Shown: positions 35,070-47,367 of the stretch, piece by piece | Layout: the number at the start of each line of letters is the position of its first letter | Position numbering within the stretch: position 1 is the first letter of the stretch | Source of the DNA: Earliella scabrosa | Lineage: Eukaryota > Basidiomycota > Agaricomycetes > Polyporales > Polyporaceae | DNA: 64,000 nucleotides | Reading direction: 5' to 3' | Assembly (NCBI GenBank): GCA_022605405.1 | Contig: JABYQQ010000002.1 | Coordinates: forward strand, 868,001 to 932,000 | Made by a program: the position numbers and the translations under genes | The notes under the pieces: model-generated | What the model saw: the letters and a program-made list of their open reading frames with translations, nothing else | Databases searched by the model: none | Told to the model about the DNA's origin: nothing

Positions 35070-37677
35070 CTAGGCCTGGCCGATGTCTCCGCTATACTCG
35101 CTGGCCATCTGCACTACCCAGTCGAAGGCATCCTTGGATACGCACAACACGTGTTCCACGTACTCTGCGCTGTGGCTCGCTAGCCACCTGTCGTCATAGA
35201 ATGCCAGAGGAAGTCCGGTCACCGGTGCCCGGTGAGTCGTCTGTGCGTTTGGCTTTCGCTTGCGCGGTTGTGGCCTGGACCCACGTTTGCTATAGCCGCT
35301 CTGAGGGTTGTTCCTGGCCTTGTCGATGATGTCCATGATTGCGTCGAAGTTGCGTCTCCATACGAGAACCCTCACCCGATAGTATTGTTCGTGAGTACCA
35401 GCCTCGACGTCTGACTCGTCCGAGCTCATCCCGTCCTTCCCCAGGATGTCGAGGATTTGTAGAAATCGTGTCCAACGATTCTTCTCGAACGAATTAAGGG
35501 CGAAGCGGATCTTTGTTTCACAGATTCCCCGTCTCCTGTCGTGCCGCTGTCGGTAAAGTTAGTAGGCGTTCACGTAGGATGTGATGTATGTATGACATGT
35601 CACCTTGTTTCTACGCTCCCGTCGTCTTCCAACAGCGTTCAACGCTTCGCCTTCGTTGAAGCGTCGTTCGTCCGCCTCGTCGCGTGACTCCTGCCGATGC
35701 TCTCCGGTGCGTGGGTCTTCGACGATCCGGGGCTCTGTGTTCATCCACCGCACCCGGATTCGCTTGAACTTGTCAAGCACGGCGTCTTCCCAGTATGCTT
35801 CTGACACAGTCTGGACCTCTCGCCCCGTCTTCAAGTACCAGCGCTCGGTCTGCTGCCTGTGCCAGAGAACCCCCGCCAGGTGCACCGCGATTGCGCGGTT
35901 CCAAGGATTGTTGAAGGGGGCGGCCTTCGTGAAGCGGAATTGGTATTGGTCTGGACCGGGGCCTTTGCCCTCGAGATACAAGTTCACCGCGTCCTGTGGG
36001 GCGGGGACGTGATTGGCGATGAAATCTTCGTCTTCAGGTGCATCGTACAATTGGAGGAACAGGCGCCGTACTTCCGCAAGGTGGTGGTTGCGGTCTGGTG
36101 ACTTCTTCAACCTCGCCTTCTCTTCCTCCACCGCCTTCCTGATCGCCGTCTCGTGTGCGCGTTGGCGAGGCGATGTCATGGCACGCGACTGAGGGAGAGA
36201 TGCCGATATGTCGTTGCGCAGTTCATCAAGAGTGAGCGCCGGCGCATCCGTCATCGAACGGGTATTGGGAGACGCAAGGGCAGGCGGGGCGAGCGCGTGC
36301 GATGGGGACGGGCGATCGGTAGGTATGGACGCACGCGACAAGGGTCCGGAATGGGGCGGAAGACTATGCATAGGTGATAAAACCTGGCTCTCTCCGGAAG
36401 ATTGTGCTGGGATCACCGGATAGGTAGGAGTAAGCGCAGGCATAGGCGGAGGCCGCGGAGCAAGCGTCGGCACCAAGGATGGTTGGTCGGGGTTGGACGC
36501 ATGTGATGGGAGCAAGCGATTGGCAGGTATCGACGACGCACGAGATGGGGGCTGGGACTGCGCCGCAAGGATTTGCGCAGGTGGCGTAGTCGGCGATGAA
36601 ACCTGCATGTCGGTGGATGACTGAGAGGTCAACTCCTGTGAGGCGAGCCTGCCCGCGATCATCTGTCGCAACCTTGGTCATCAGTCAATTGATATGGGTG
36701 GATGCGTCAGGTGCGTACCGCCGCCATCTTTGATTCCAAGGCTAAGATCTCTCTTTCACGCTCAGCAGCCTGTATCTCTTTCTCGAGGCTTAGCGTCTTG
36801 GACACTTCCTCCATACGGGTCGCCAGTTCTGCATAGCGCCTCTCGATGTCCGCAATCAGGGCGTCTTTATCGCGTATCTGCTCCTGGAGATGGGTGATCG
36901 TCCGTGAACGAGCCTCTAGCTCCGCTGTGCCAGCGGCATCGGCTGAAGATAACTCCTGCAGGCGCTTGTCGTGGGCCTCAATCCGTGTCTCATACTGACT
37001 GGCTCTCCTCTCCCACAAGGCATACTGCTGGGTATACTCGTCCCTCTCCTCGCGCAAGCGTCGCTGCTCGCGACGTAGGCGCAAGCTTTGCTTGAGCAGG
37101 CGGGCTTGCAGTGCCCGCAGCTCGAAGGGAGGATGCCCGACGACACGAACTTTGCTGCCAACGTTGACCGATGGAGCGCCCTCCCGCTTCTCTGACCGCA
37201 CGTTCGTCGAGGCGGGAAGGTCGCCTCGAAGCGTCTCGGCAGCCGAAGATGGTGTCTCGGTGGGAGTTTCGGGGAGTATACGGGCCGTCGTATCCGACGT
37301 GAGGCATGTGAACCCCTTGGGGGTGGAGGTTGGTTCACAGGTAGAGACTCCGAACGCGGTCAACGAGAACGCAGGAGCCGAAGATTGACTCTCCATGAAG
37401 CGTTGCTCGTTTGCCTGAGAGTGGCGAATGTGTGTTAGTGTGCCATACGATCAAGATATGCTCTACGGACCGAATCCTGCACCGTCGACGGTGTAGCCGC
37501 CTCCATTCTGTATTGATCGGGCTGGGCCTTGCGGGTAAGTGCAGTGGCTTACAACGTAACTGTGCGACTGACCATATCCTCGTCCATCCTGTCCTGTTCT
37601 TCAGGTATCCTTGCCTGCCGCGTCGGCGCAGCTTTCGATAGACCGTGCCATAGAGCGGATAAGTATTTGCCATCCAT
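35070..37677 (-). CDS. Agaricomycete hypothetical protein with coiled coil and disordered linker
   Basis: The core model has exons 37396-36719, 36662-35604 and 35546-35070, 2214 nt (737 aa). A coiled coil spans about residues 85-220 (LRREQRRLREERDEY ... LEKEIQAAERERE). A Ser/Pro-rich linker of about 130 residues follows. The C-terminal globular part has VRRLFLQLYDAPEDEDF, NNPWNRAIAVHLAGVLW, RWMNTEPRIVED and, after the last intron, GMSSDESDVEAG. It ends GLPLAFYDDRWLASHSAEY. This ending recurs in mushroom-wide proteins of unknown function. Two further 5' exons are likely: 37677-37573 (MDGKYLSALWHGLSK) and one starting at 37527 (AQPDQYRMEAATPSTVQD), spliced in phase. Their link to 37396 is one base out of phase, so either an indel exists or 37396 is the start. 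Confidence 0.72.
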
Positions 37678-37750
37678 GCGTTCAAGTTGGAACACAAACA
37701 GAGATGAAGACGCGATGACGGAGTAAAGGGACGAGGCAACGGAGCGCGGG

Positions 37751-37762
37751 GGCGATATATGT
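37751..37762 (-). promoter_or_regulatory. Possible TATA box for the coiled-coil gene
   Basis: An ATACATATATC-like element on the minus strand lies about 75-85 bp upstream of the ATG at 37677. This favours transcription starting before that exon. Confidence 0.35.
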
Positions 37763-38335
37763 ATGATGGATTGCAAAGCGCGACAATTTGATGTCGTCGC
37801 TCGGTGTTTGTACCAAGTACAATAAAACAAAACAATAGATCGGTGAGTGGGAACGTGCGCCTAGTAACATCCGATCGTCTATGAGTATCGGGACATTAGA
37901 TGTGATTCCTCGTCGAAGCCTACCCACCGCGCTTGGTTCGGCCGTAGACGGGAACGTCGTGGCCAGGGGAGAGAGAGAGGGGACGCAAGAGATGGATGCG
38001 CGGATTTCGCCTGTCCATTTCCAGGCAGCGTTGTTCGTCGGACTGAGAGTTGTACACGCGTCAGTGTATGATAATCAATAGGATGTGTCAATAGGATGTG
38101 CTACGGACCGGGAAGTCATGGAGAACCTGGCGCAATCGTACTTGTGCTTGTGCAAAAGTACAATAGCATGTCACAATCACATGCTTCCTATCCTCCCTCC
38201 TCCCACCCTTCCGGTTCTCCACTTACTGGGCACTATGGTCGACTCTCTCCAGTGTTTGACCGACAGCTGCAGCGCAGTCTTCAAGTACACTATGCGCCTC
38301 AGGCAAAGCACATTACTCGTACCTCATAATAGAGG
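37763..38335. other. No confident gene; promoter flank
   Basis: Upstream flank of the coiled-coil gene plus short plus-strand frames without known motifs. Confidence 0.4.
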
Positions 38336-38522
38336 CTGGAAAAACTTGGGGGGGAGGGGTGCGCGGGTCCCCGTGAACGTCCGTGGGTGAGCAGCAGCTC
38401 TGTTGACACGTTGACGCCCTGAGAGAATTGAGACTCCGACGTTTCCACCCTGCGAGAATGTAGACTCCGACGTTCCCACGGGGGACCCGTGCACCCCTCC
38501 AGACCCCTCCCCCCAGTTTAAT
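38336..38522. mobile_element. MITE-like foldback element, about 185 bp
   Basis: The ends form an inverted repeat of about 40-50 bp. The left arm starts aaaacttggggg and contains gcgggtccccgtgaacgtc. The right arm contains gacgttcccacgggggac and ends ccccccagttt, with a short insertion in one arm. The interior has two imperfect direct repeats of about 30 bp (gagactccgacgttt and tagactccgacgttc). There is no coding capacity. A target duplication is not clear; taata occurs near both ends but at unequal distances. Confidence 0.55.
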
Positions 38523-38933
38523 AAGCACATTGAGTGAGTTGCTTCCTGGTGTCGCTTGCACCGTCCGCAACACGGGCGGGACTCCGCTACGCAACCTCAA
38601 ACACGCGTCGCCAAAGCAGGCACGGATGGAGGGCATTGCTCGCGCTCCTTTCGCATTCGAACTAACCGCATATATGCAGATTTTAGGTGCGACGACCCCC
38701 TCAACATGATCTTCCCGATACCTCTCGCTTCCTGCACCAACTCGTCCCCCCATCATCACAAACACCTCACCCCGAACGACGAGCTTCTGCCACCATCTAG
38801 GTGGGCCCGTCCGATCAGCGTCGAGCCCGGCGTTCCAGACCTCGTCTGGGACTATTACTCATACCCCCTCTCCACTGTGTACGTTGCGACCGCTTGTGTG
38901 TGATGTCCACTAACATGTCTCATACTATTCTCA

Positions 38934-39730
38934 CATAGTGCAATATGCTCATGTGCCACAACGGTGGAGGTATCGGTCGTTGCGGACAAGGGGTTGACGT
39001 GTCATAGTGCAATATGCTCATGTGCCACCACGGTGGAGGTATCGGTCGTTGCGGACAAGGGGTTCGCGCCCCGCCCGGCGGTCTCTCCCCTGTTAGCGAC
39101 GAGCCGATGATGGTCGACGACCCCAAGGCGATGGACGAGTGGCACCTAGAAGGCGACGACGACGACGAAAGGGGTGACGACGACCCGGACGCCGTCGCGC
39201 AGGATGCTGCAGCCGCAGACGAGAACCACGAGGAGCACGACCCGGACGACCTGGACTGCGAGCGCTCAGAAGATGACGCTGACTCGGACGACCAGGCCGG
39301 CGATGAGGAGGGCGATGAATGAACAATTGGACTCGGACGATGGAATTGAGCATGGGGATCGGGATGAGGACATATGAAGAGGACGAGCATAATATTGACG
39401 ACTCGGACTTGTACGCTGACTACTAGCCAATACAAAACAGCTTCCAGACGCTGCGCACTGCTTAATGTGAGGCTGCCTTACATTTGGCCTGGATAGAGGT
39501 ATGTGTATTCCTGATGATCACCTATGTACATGGTCGTCTTCCCAGACGTGAGATGCGTACTACTGACCATCCGCGCAGACGTATAACGTACACCATTTAT
39601 CCGCGCGGATGAATGGTGTACACTGCTGTTCATCCTTACGCGCGGCCAAATCGAGGTACGTCCACCGTCCGTCCTGTCCGTTCACGAATGAACAGCAGGA
39701 CGCCAGTTCCCTGATTTGAAGTTGGCATAC
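38934..39730 (+). mobile_element. Plavaka transposon 3' end (copy 2) with internal tandem duplication
   Basis: The frame 39014-39322 encodes MLMCHHGGGIGRCGQG and then an Asp/Glu-rich tail (DPDAVAQDAAAADENHEEH, DPDDLDCERSEDDADSDD) ending DEEGDE, the characteristic Plavaka C-terminus. Homology to copy 1 (5.44-5.93 kb) continues through about 400 bp of downstream non-coding DNA. That DNA includes a 34-bp near-perfect palindrome at 39588-39621. The 62 bp encoding the start of this block is duplicated in tandem (38934-38995 and 39003-39064, one mismatch seen). No transposase core is adjacent, so this is another truncated copy. Confidence 0.7.
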
Positions 39731-39758
39731 AATCGACTGAAGGCCGTGCTCTCTGCAG

Positions 39759-39811
39759 GTCCTTCCTCTGCTTGCATGTCGATTGGTACGACATGCAAGC
39801 AGAGGAAGGAC
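39759..39811. repeat. Perfect 23-bp hairpin with 7-nt loop
   Basis: gtccttcctctgcttgcatg... pairs exactly with its inverted copy over 23 bp around the loop attggta. It lies 30 bp beyond the Plavaka tail and could be a transposon end structure, a recent inverted duplication, or part of a small RNA gene. Confidence 0.85.
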
Positions 39812-40947
39812 TTTTAGAGTCAGGATGGGACATTCAAGCAGGCATTCTCGCGTCTATTCACCAACTATCGAGGACATGCTTTGAGAGTCCTGGGCAAAGT
39901 CCTGGCGCCGCAGGTTTCCCTTTAGTGACACCCCCCAGGAGGTCGTCACTTTTTTGATTTCGACACATCTGATCGCCTCCCGGTCACGTTTTAAGTAGTT
40001 GACATTATGCGCGCAAGCCGAATCGTTGACCCCTCGAGTCCGAGCTTCTGCGATGGTACGTACTTCATCTCCTGTGTGTCCTCGTGCTGACCTAACGAGC
40101 CAATCAAGCTGCCCCTTCGTCCTCGACGCTCACTCCTCCAACCGCAACCGTCGCAACGTCAGTCCCCGAGGATGCACGAAACGCTAGCCAGGTATTTCTC
40201 TCGTTCTGGCTCTCTGGGGCTTAACTTGGCAGTTCCTGGCTCGTACGGTATATAGGCAGCATGTATCTAGTCAGGGCAAGCCCCAGTCTTCGAGATACGA
40301 CGACCTGCTGGCTCCTATGTTGAGTTCCGGGAGGGGCAGGGAGCGTCATGCAAGAGGAGCGTAGCTAGGATACGGTCGTGAGCGGTGAATGCGAAGCACA
40401 GTGTTCTTGTCCTTGTCATTGTTGTCAGTGTGTATACGGAGTCTGGGTACTCGAGTCAAGCTCAGCTGAGGCTGCGCGGAGATGCAGACAGGCGGCGGAG
40501 ATGGCCATGGATGCCACCGCCTCCTGCAGAAACACGGTACCGGCAATGGCATTTTCGCCCACCAGACGCCTCCAGGCGCCCTGTGATCCCACGTGCAATG
40601 CCGAGCCGAAGATGGCGTTGTTGTTCCGTAATACGTGAGTACTTCTGGTACGAATACACGAATACAATAACAATGATAGGAAACAAGACGTACAAGACAT
40701 AGAAGACATAGACATCGGCTTGTTGCTATCACGACGCGCACACGGTAGACTGAGGCCACACCGCACATGCACGCTCCCAGATAGCTGCAATCTTTAAATT
40801 CGCATCTTTCTCTCCTCCTCCCTCCTCATCTCCCTCATCTCCTCATCTCCCTCGTCAGTTCAGGCAGGTGAGGGCCCTTGCTTCTTCCACGACACCGATG
40901 CGCTGACTCTATTGTGAGATAGAACCCAACCCAACCGCAACCGAAAG
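39812..40947. other. No confident gene; CT-rich leader near the right end
   Basis: Opposing frames at 40346-40790 cannot both be real and show no known motif. 40.80-40.86 kb is a tctcctcc-type pyrimidine tract, probably the 5' leader of the next gene. Confidence 0.4.
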
Positions 40948-42116
40948 ATGAGAAAACAATTAGCAGTAGCGATGGTCGCGATTAGTCTCGCGAGCGTCGT
41001 CATCCCTTCGTTTCTCATCGTCCTCCCCTTCTTGGTCTTCCAGTACTACATCGACAGTCACCCCGTGCCGCGTACGAATCCCCACGCCCAGGCATGCATA
41101 CAATCCCTTGGGAACGTTACATCGGCTTCTTTCTGTCTTCTCCCCTTCAGGGCGTACCTACCATCATGCCAATCGGCTCCCGATGGCCAATCCGTCGTTC
41201 ATCACGATATCGCGCTCGATGACCTTGTCATTGCCCAGCGCGTCTTCCACGACCTTCTCATACGCCTGGCCCCGACCCCTCGCCATTTCCAAACCGTCAA
41301 CGCTATCGGCCATGCCGCAGATTTAGCCATGTTTTACAACGACATCATGATCTCCGACATCCAGCTGTTGACTGACATCAGTCAAACCGCACGAACCACC
41401 GCCTACGCGATGTACGCCGTCCTGGCTCATCTGGAGCTGGGTCTCACCCGGTGAGCACTCATGGTAGACTCGTTATATCCTTGCCCCTTGCCTGACGGGT
41501 TTACAGAATCGCGTTCATCGATAGCGCTGTGCTGACCGCTATGGCTGCGGTCCGGCAGTTCGATGTCACTGGTCGGTTCGTGGACGGGCATTCCCCTATT
41601 CATTTTGGCACAATTACGAGCTTGTCATCCGATGCTACTGCAAGTTCGGTGTGCTGGGTTCGGATTATGCTGAGGTCGGCTGTGGCTGCAGCGACGGGCC
41701 TCCTGACGCAGTTGACGAGGCTCGATGTGGCCAATTTGCTCAGTCAGTGCCACAAGCTGGAGACCATAAGCCTCTGTCCCAAGCTGGCGCTGCTGACGCA
41801 CGGCACTTCCGCCCTCCTATCCATCCTAAATCGACTTTCAGCCTTTGACGAGGTACTCGAAGAAGGGCTGGACGAGTGGGTGGGGTCGGGACGCAACTCG
41901 AGTGCGGACCATCCGTACCCGGCCGCGCTGATCACCCTGCAGATATACAACAATATCACTGAACGGCAGATGACGACAGTGCAGGGTATGAGACAGGCTG
42001 TGGAGGTATTGGTCGGACCGCACAGTCATAGAGACCTGCTTTTGGCCCTCCACGTGTCACTGCCGACCACCACCCCTACACGCAATGGAGAGCTCCCGCC
42101 GTGCGGCGCAGTCTAG
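40948..42116 (+). CDS. Hypothetical membrane-anchored protein, two exons
   Basis: Exons 40948-41450 and 41507-42116 total 1113 nt (370 aa), with a 56-bp gtgagc...acag intron. The N-terminus MRKQLAVAMVAISL, followed by about 20 hydrophobic residues (IPSFLIVLPFLVFQYY), is a signal anchor. The remainder is helical (LDDLVIAQRVFHDLLIRL, TAYAMYAVLAHLELGL, LLTQLTRLDVANLLSQ), with two Asn-x-Ser/Thr sites early on. The CT-rich leader and clean phases support a real gene. Architecture suggests a membrane-tethered helical protein; the family has no known function and no catalytic motif is visible. Confidence 0.72.
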
Positions 42117-42280
42117 CGCAGGCGGGATTATGTACTTCGGACCTATATGTATTGATGTATTGTACAGCCTGGGTGGTTTGCGATGGAAGGCGAGACCTGG
42201 CTTGCTCACGATTCTACGTCAACGCGTCAACTCACGACCACCCGAGCTCTCGACCTTGACTGACCCCGCAGTACGCGGGA

Positions 42281-42287
42281 TATAAAT
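42281..42287 (+). promoter_or_regulatory. TATA box
   Basis: TATAAAT lies 96 bp before the ATG at 42377, a typical basidiomycete spacing. Confidence 0.5.
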
Positions 42288-42376
42288 GTCTGAAAAAAGA
42301 CCCCGCCCAGTTTACCAGCGCGACACACCCGCCGTGTAGACGCCCGATTATTTCTTTACCGTTTGCCACCAACTCG

Positions 42377-43390
42377 ATGATCCTGACCCTCTGTCCGCTA
42401 TGCGTTGCATCCACACTATTGCAATGTCCACATGCCAGGGATGAGACGATGACAGACGATCTATCTGATCACCATTGTGCTGTGTCCGCCGCCATCTGCA
42501 GATCATCCTGTTCATCTACAGCGACTACGGACGATTTGCGACTCGACGACATCGACCCCCATGTACATGCTTATCAGCAACTCGCCGCGATCTACGGTCT
42601 TCCTTCACTACCTCCCCCTCCACCTACTTCAGGGACGCTTCCCTTGCCGGAAGATCAAGTCCCGCCTCGTCTCGAAGGTGGGATCATCATGGCTGCGCGC
42701 CGCATCCAAGCTGCTCTCAGTTCGGACGCGCCGAGGAAGCCCCCTTGGGGGATACCCGATCGCATGGAACCCACAGAAAATTCACCAATACCCGGGTGGA
42801 CCGACGGCTCCCATGCTTGGCGGGAGAGCGTATATGGTGTCCCACTACCTTCAGCACTCCCTCATGCGAATACATCGACATCAGCGCTCTGCCAACGAGC
42901 TCGCTCTACCCGCACCTCCGACCCACATCTGCGCACCATCGATCCATATACTCAGGATCTTTACGCACGATTTGCCGGGTCTCTCGCTCGTCGTGTTGAG
43001 TCACGTTCCAAAATGTATCGATCCTCGACCCAAACTCGGCATCTTGCCCGCAGCAGATCTATGTCAGGCGAAGGCGATTCCTGTTCTCCTGTTCACAAAG
43101 AGCCATGCGGCGGACGGGGGATGACCGGTAACGCCATTAATATTGTCGAGCAATCCTCGTTCAGTATGTTGCTCAGCGCATAACCATCATGCTGATTTGC
43201 TGACAATGCTACAGTTCCCTTCCGCGGCTATCCTAACGAGCCGCTACAATATCCAATCATGCCAGTCACGCCTCGCGTGTTCTGGAGGGTGGAGCGCAGA
43301 GTCGTCGACGGTGGTGTAGAGGTTGAGGTCGAGGTCGCAGTCGAAGAGCCTATCAAGCGACTGTTCCTTTTTGCGGGGCGCGGGAATTGA
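42377..43390 (+). CDS. Hypothetical protein, two exons
   Basis: Exons 42377-43163 and 43215-43390 total 963 nt (320 aa), with a gtatgt...acag intron and a TATA box upstream. Phrases PPWGIPDRMEPTENSPIPGW and FPFRGYPNEPLQY ... TPRVFWRVERR resemble pieces of Agaricomycete hypothetical proteins. The stretch between them (about residues 165-260) is Arg/Ser/Thr-heavy and reads like an off-frame translation. Another frame through the same DNA is also open (42477-43124), so a compensating pair of frameshifts is possible. Function unknown. Confidence 0.45.
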
Positions 43391-46300
43391 ATGGCTAGCG
43401 GAGGTGTATGGGCCCTTGTACGTCGCGGCAATCGTCTTGCTTTACTGATTTCCTCATTACTTCTTGGACTTGATCCTCTTTCCATCTACTTGGTGCCCAT
43501 GCAACCACGAACACAACGACCGAGGCTCTGCTGTCACAACACCAACCAATGTTAGGGCATAGCACGGGGTCTTAACCCGCTCAACCGACGCAGGTTCGTC
43601 CTCCGGACAGCCACACGCCGTGGTGGCGCAGCCGAGCTTGAGAGTATCTCCCCCGCCACACCGCACGCAACTACAGCCAGCTTTCCGCTTCCGGGAATGG
43701 CATCAGGTGCGTATGCGAATCGTAGTCACATATATAAGCTCACACAACTGTATCCAGAGAGGTTGTGATCGACAATGGTCACGACGTTCCCTCCACGGCT
43801 GATGGTTTGGGTGGGCGTCATCGCTCTCGCTCTGGTTCCGAGTCGGTGGCCGAACCTCGCGCGAGTTCCCGGCCGCAGCCGGCGGGCGCCACTCCCCGAG
43901 CCCGATCGCCCAGGATCGCCCTTCACCGTCACTGTCACGGTTGATGCATTGATGTGCCTGACTGAACGCTCGGCCTCTGGATCCTCTCTTCCGCCGGCTC
44001 CAGGCACTGCCAGAACCTCTTCGTCTTCGTCCGACCTCTAGACCCTCCGGCTTCACCGGCAATCGTGCTCCACTCTGGCCTTCTCGCTACCATGATCCCA
44101 TGACACCGCGGGCGCAAATATTCCGAGTTCGATCACGGTAGGGGGCAGAGGAAGGCTACGCTGAAGAAGAGCCCGCCCGTCCACTGGTTACCGATACTTT
44201 CAAGTGCCGACCCCATCTCCACCCCACCTGACCTCACCGACGCTCCTGTAGAACTTTGACTCTGGACTGTTGACGAAGACCTGGAGGCCGGGACGGGCGT
44301 CGCATCATTGCCACCCCGATGCCAGAGCCGATCACAGTAAGTTCATTTCTCCGTGACTGCGATACCTGTCCTGATGCCTTCCCAGGCATGAAGATCTCCA
44401 ACGGTCACTCAGGCAAGTGAGCATGGAGACGACGTCGATCCACGCTTTATGAGCTCTCATCCGATGAGCAAATTGTCGCTCAGGCAACGGAATATCTGGA
44501 GCGGGAATGACGGACAAGGTCAGCATCTGAAGGTTCTGGCAAACTCCACCGAACACATCTGCCACCTCCCCCAATCTATCTCATCTTCCGAAACTCGACG
44601 AGAATGATGTATGTTCGACAACCCTGCAGTCGCCGCAGTCATCCTCTTCCGAGACTCATTCATGGCCGCCCGAATGCTTCCTCGCAGTCTGTGCGTCGCA
44701 CTCTGTAAAGCCTTCCCTATTCTTTCCTTATGTCGGTCGCTCCTTCATTATCATGACGCTCCATAACTCCCCATCACTCCTATACGCTCCCATACACTCT
44801 CCTTCAGTCAAATGGTCCTCACTCCCTTTCTCCGGGGGATGTCCTCCACTTCTTTACATCGTCCCGCTCGCGTCTCTGCCGTCGAGGAAGTCCTCAGCTC
44901 CTTCTCATACTCACATGCGTCGCTCCCTATCACTTCCATCGGTTGTCAAACACTTCCCTCCACTCAGCCTCAAGTATCATCTCTGACTGTCATCGCTATA
45001 TGCTGTACGGGTAGTCGTCTACGTCGATTGTTATCACCTCAACGTCGTTTGAAGTATATGTGGTGGCGCTTGGCGCTTAGACGCCTTGATTGCTCCTGCC
45101 ACCTAAGTACCCTCGCTTTTGCATGATGCAGCTTGTCGCAATACCTCCAATGAACCGTCATGGACAAGTAGGACTTACGCGCGAAAGCGTGACTATCTCG
45201 CCTGTATCTTCCTCCCACGTCCCCCGGTCCATCCGAACAACATGGGCTCGGCATCCGCCTCGATGATGCTCCCCAAGCATTGAGGACGATTATGGCTAGC
45301 GCTTCGCGCCGACCGAAACTGCTAGTGCTCCGTCGTCGATGGAGATTGGTGATGCACTCCAGCCAACTACCTCGTCACTGACTCGACTGGAGGAAGTGCT
45401 TGCGCCAGCTGATGGGATTTTTGTGAGTCATCCGCTACGTGGTGCGAGCTCGCGCGATGCTGACGGGTACTGAGTCCCTTTCATCAGTGAGTCCCACTAC
45501 TGGTTCTCAATCAAATCTGATGGAGTCTCAGACTGCGTGTTTGGCCCAAACATTCCTCTCCTCAAAGTGAGCATGATGTTGATGTACAAAACTCCGCCCC
45601 TCCCTTCCTCGACACCAGCATATCAACCCAGGACCCAGAGGTATCATCCACCTCTCCAGTTGTCTGTGTTGCGGGCGGCCTTGCACCGGTTGCATGGGAT
45701 AGTCGGAACACGCTCGCGACGGATCTCCGCCCGTTACGCATGGGATGCGACCGTCTCACGATGGCGACGATGCCTCTGTTGGACTTCAAGATACATCGGC
45801 TCGTCAGGACTATGTATGGTGGGTTCGTACATCGCCTCACTGGGCTGAATATTGACACTCCTGCTTGGGTACCTGTAGGGTCAAGCGCGAAAGTCTTACT
45901 ATTGATGGATTCATCGCCGATGACACGTCGCAGACGGCTGGAACCGGAGACACCGTAGATGGTCGCAAGTTGACAACCCAACCACGACATAACTGGAGGG
46001 ACCCCGCGCGATTTGTACAACCCCTCACGCGGACTAAGATACGCCTCCGGCGCGTCCATCCTTCTGTGCCATTCCGGGCTTCATCATCGTTGATTATCCG
46101 GTCTTGCGCTATCTTGGTAACAAGTATCTGTACACTCGTGATGTATGATCTCTGTTCGTAATGCATTGCTGATTCATCAGACATGTCGTGAACAAGCCCG
46201 ATAGTGCTATCCCCTCAGCTTCAATCCCCTCTACCCACAGACGCGCCCTAGAGTCCTCTGCAGATGCTCGCGTGGTTTCTGCCAAGTGGAACGTGGAGAA

Positions 46301-47367
46301 GGATGCATGGGCTCAAGAATGCGCCGCGGACGAGGCCGAAGGGATAATGTCAAGTATCAGAGCCCTCTGTGACGCTGGCAGTGCGACCTCGGAACTCGGA
46401 GGCCAACACATCGGAGGGAGATGGCAAACAGGAAGCTAATGTGAGTCTAATCGAAGAATCCCCTCCCGATGCATCATGTCGCTCGCATTCCGTACGTTCC
46501 TGCTGTGTTCAGTAGAATGTCGTCTGACAGCTCCGTTGATAGGTCCGTGACTATCAACCTGCATCCTCTCCTCGAGGAGAGTACTTCAGACTTCAGACTT
46601 CCACTTGCCCAACGGCGCCCATGACATCTCAAAGTCAGCATACTCGAGCCAGCGGACCATGAACCAGGTCCGAGAAGACATCTCCAATATGTATCTTTCC
46701 TCCTGGATGAAGAGCCTGCGCCGTCGATCTCGCCACTCGCCGCTCTATGGATGCGGAGTACGTAGAAAAGTTCGATCGGTACATGCAATCTCCGAACCCT
46801 GCTGGCGCTGTTCAATCATGAATTCGTTCCCAACCACCATCGATCGCTCCATCTCTGCGAATGTGGGCGTTCCCGTTGAGCGATCCAGCGGTCTCCTTCA
46901 GCCCCTCAACACCAACAGGAAGACAGGTACGCACCCACGAAAATGTCACCTTACGTTGCTGATCGGGTTGCGAACCACTAGCCAAGATGCCGCTTACCTT
47001 CATCCGCCACTTCGACATCGGTGCCAGTCTTCGTCCCCATACATGGACGAAGAAATAGGTCTGGGATTGAAGACGTACTACATAAACGGTCACGCAGATG
47101 GGCACTTCAGAGCCTTCCCGACGCCGAGCGCGCGAGACTGGCTGCATTTTCTTCCGAGCTGCACCGGGGCCAGCTCTCAGAGCGGGCGATGGCGATGATC
47201 AGCTTCGCATTAGTTGCGAGTAGCCTTGTACGTATCTCGTGAATGAACGACGTCTGGGAGGAGGTCGCGGAGGTAGATTTAATCGTTACATACGACAATA
47301 TATGGTCTCGTACAGCCGCACCGACTTGGAGATCAGCAGTGATAGTAAGCTAGACGGAAGCGAGTGC
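43391..47367. other. No confident gene over about 4 kb; scattered coding-like pieces
   Basis: Both strands carry frames of 60-200 codons with no stable model. Coding-like plus-strand pieces include SDGVSDCVFGPNIPLLK (45.5 kb), WNVEKDAWAQECAADEAEG (46.3 kb) and LPDAERARLAAFSSELHRG (47.1 kb). They may be remnants of one or more decayed genes. No RNA gene was recognised. Confidence 0.3.
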
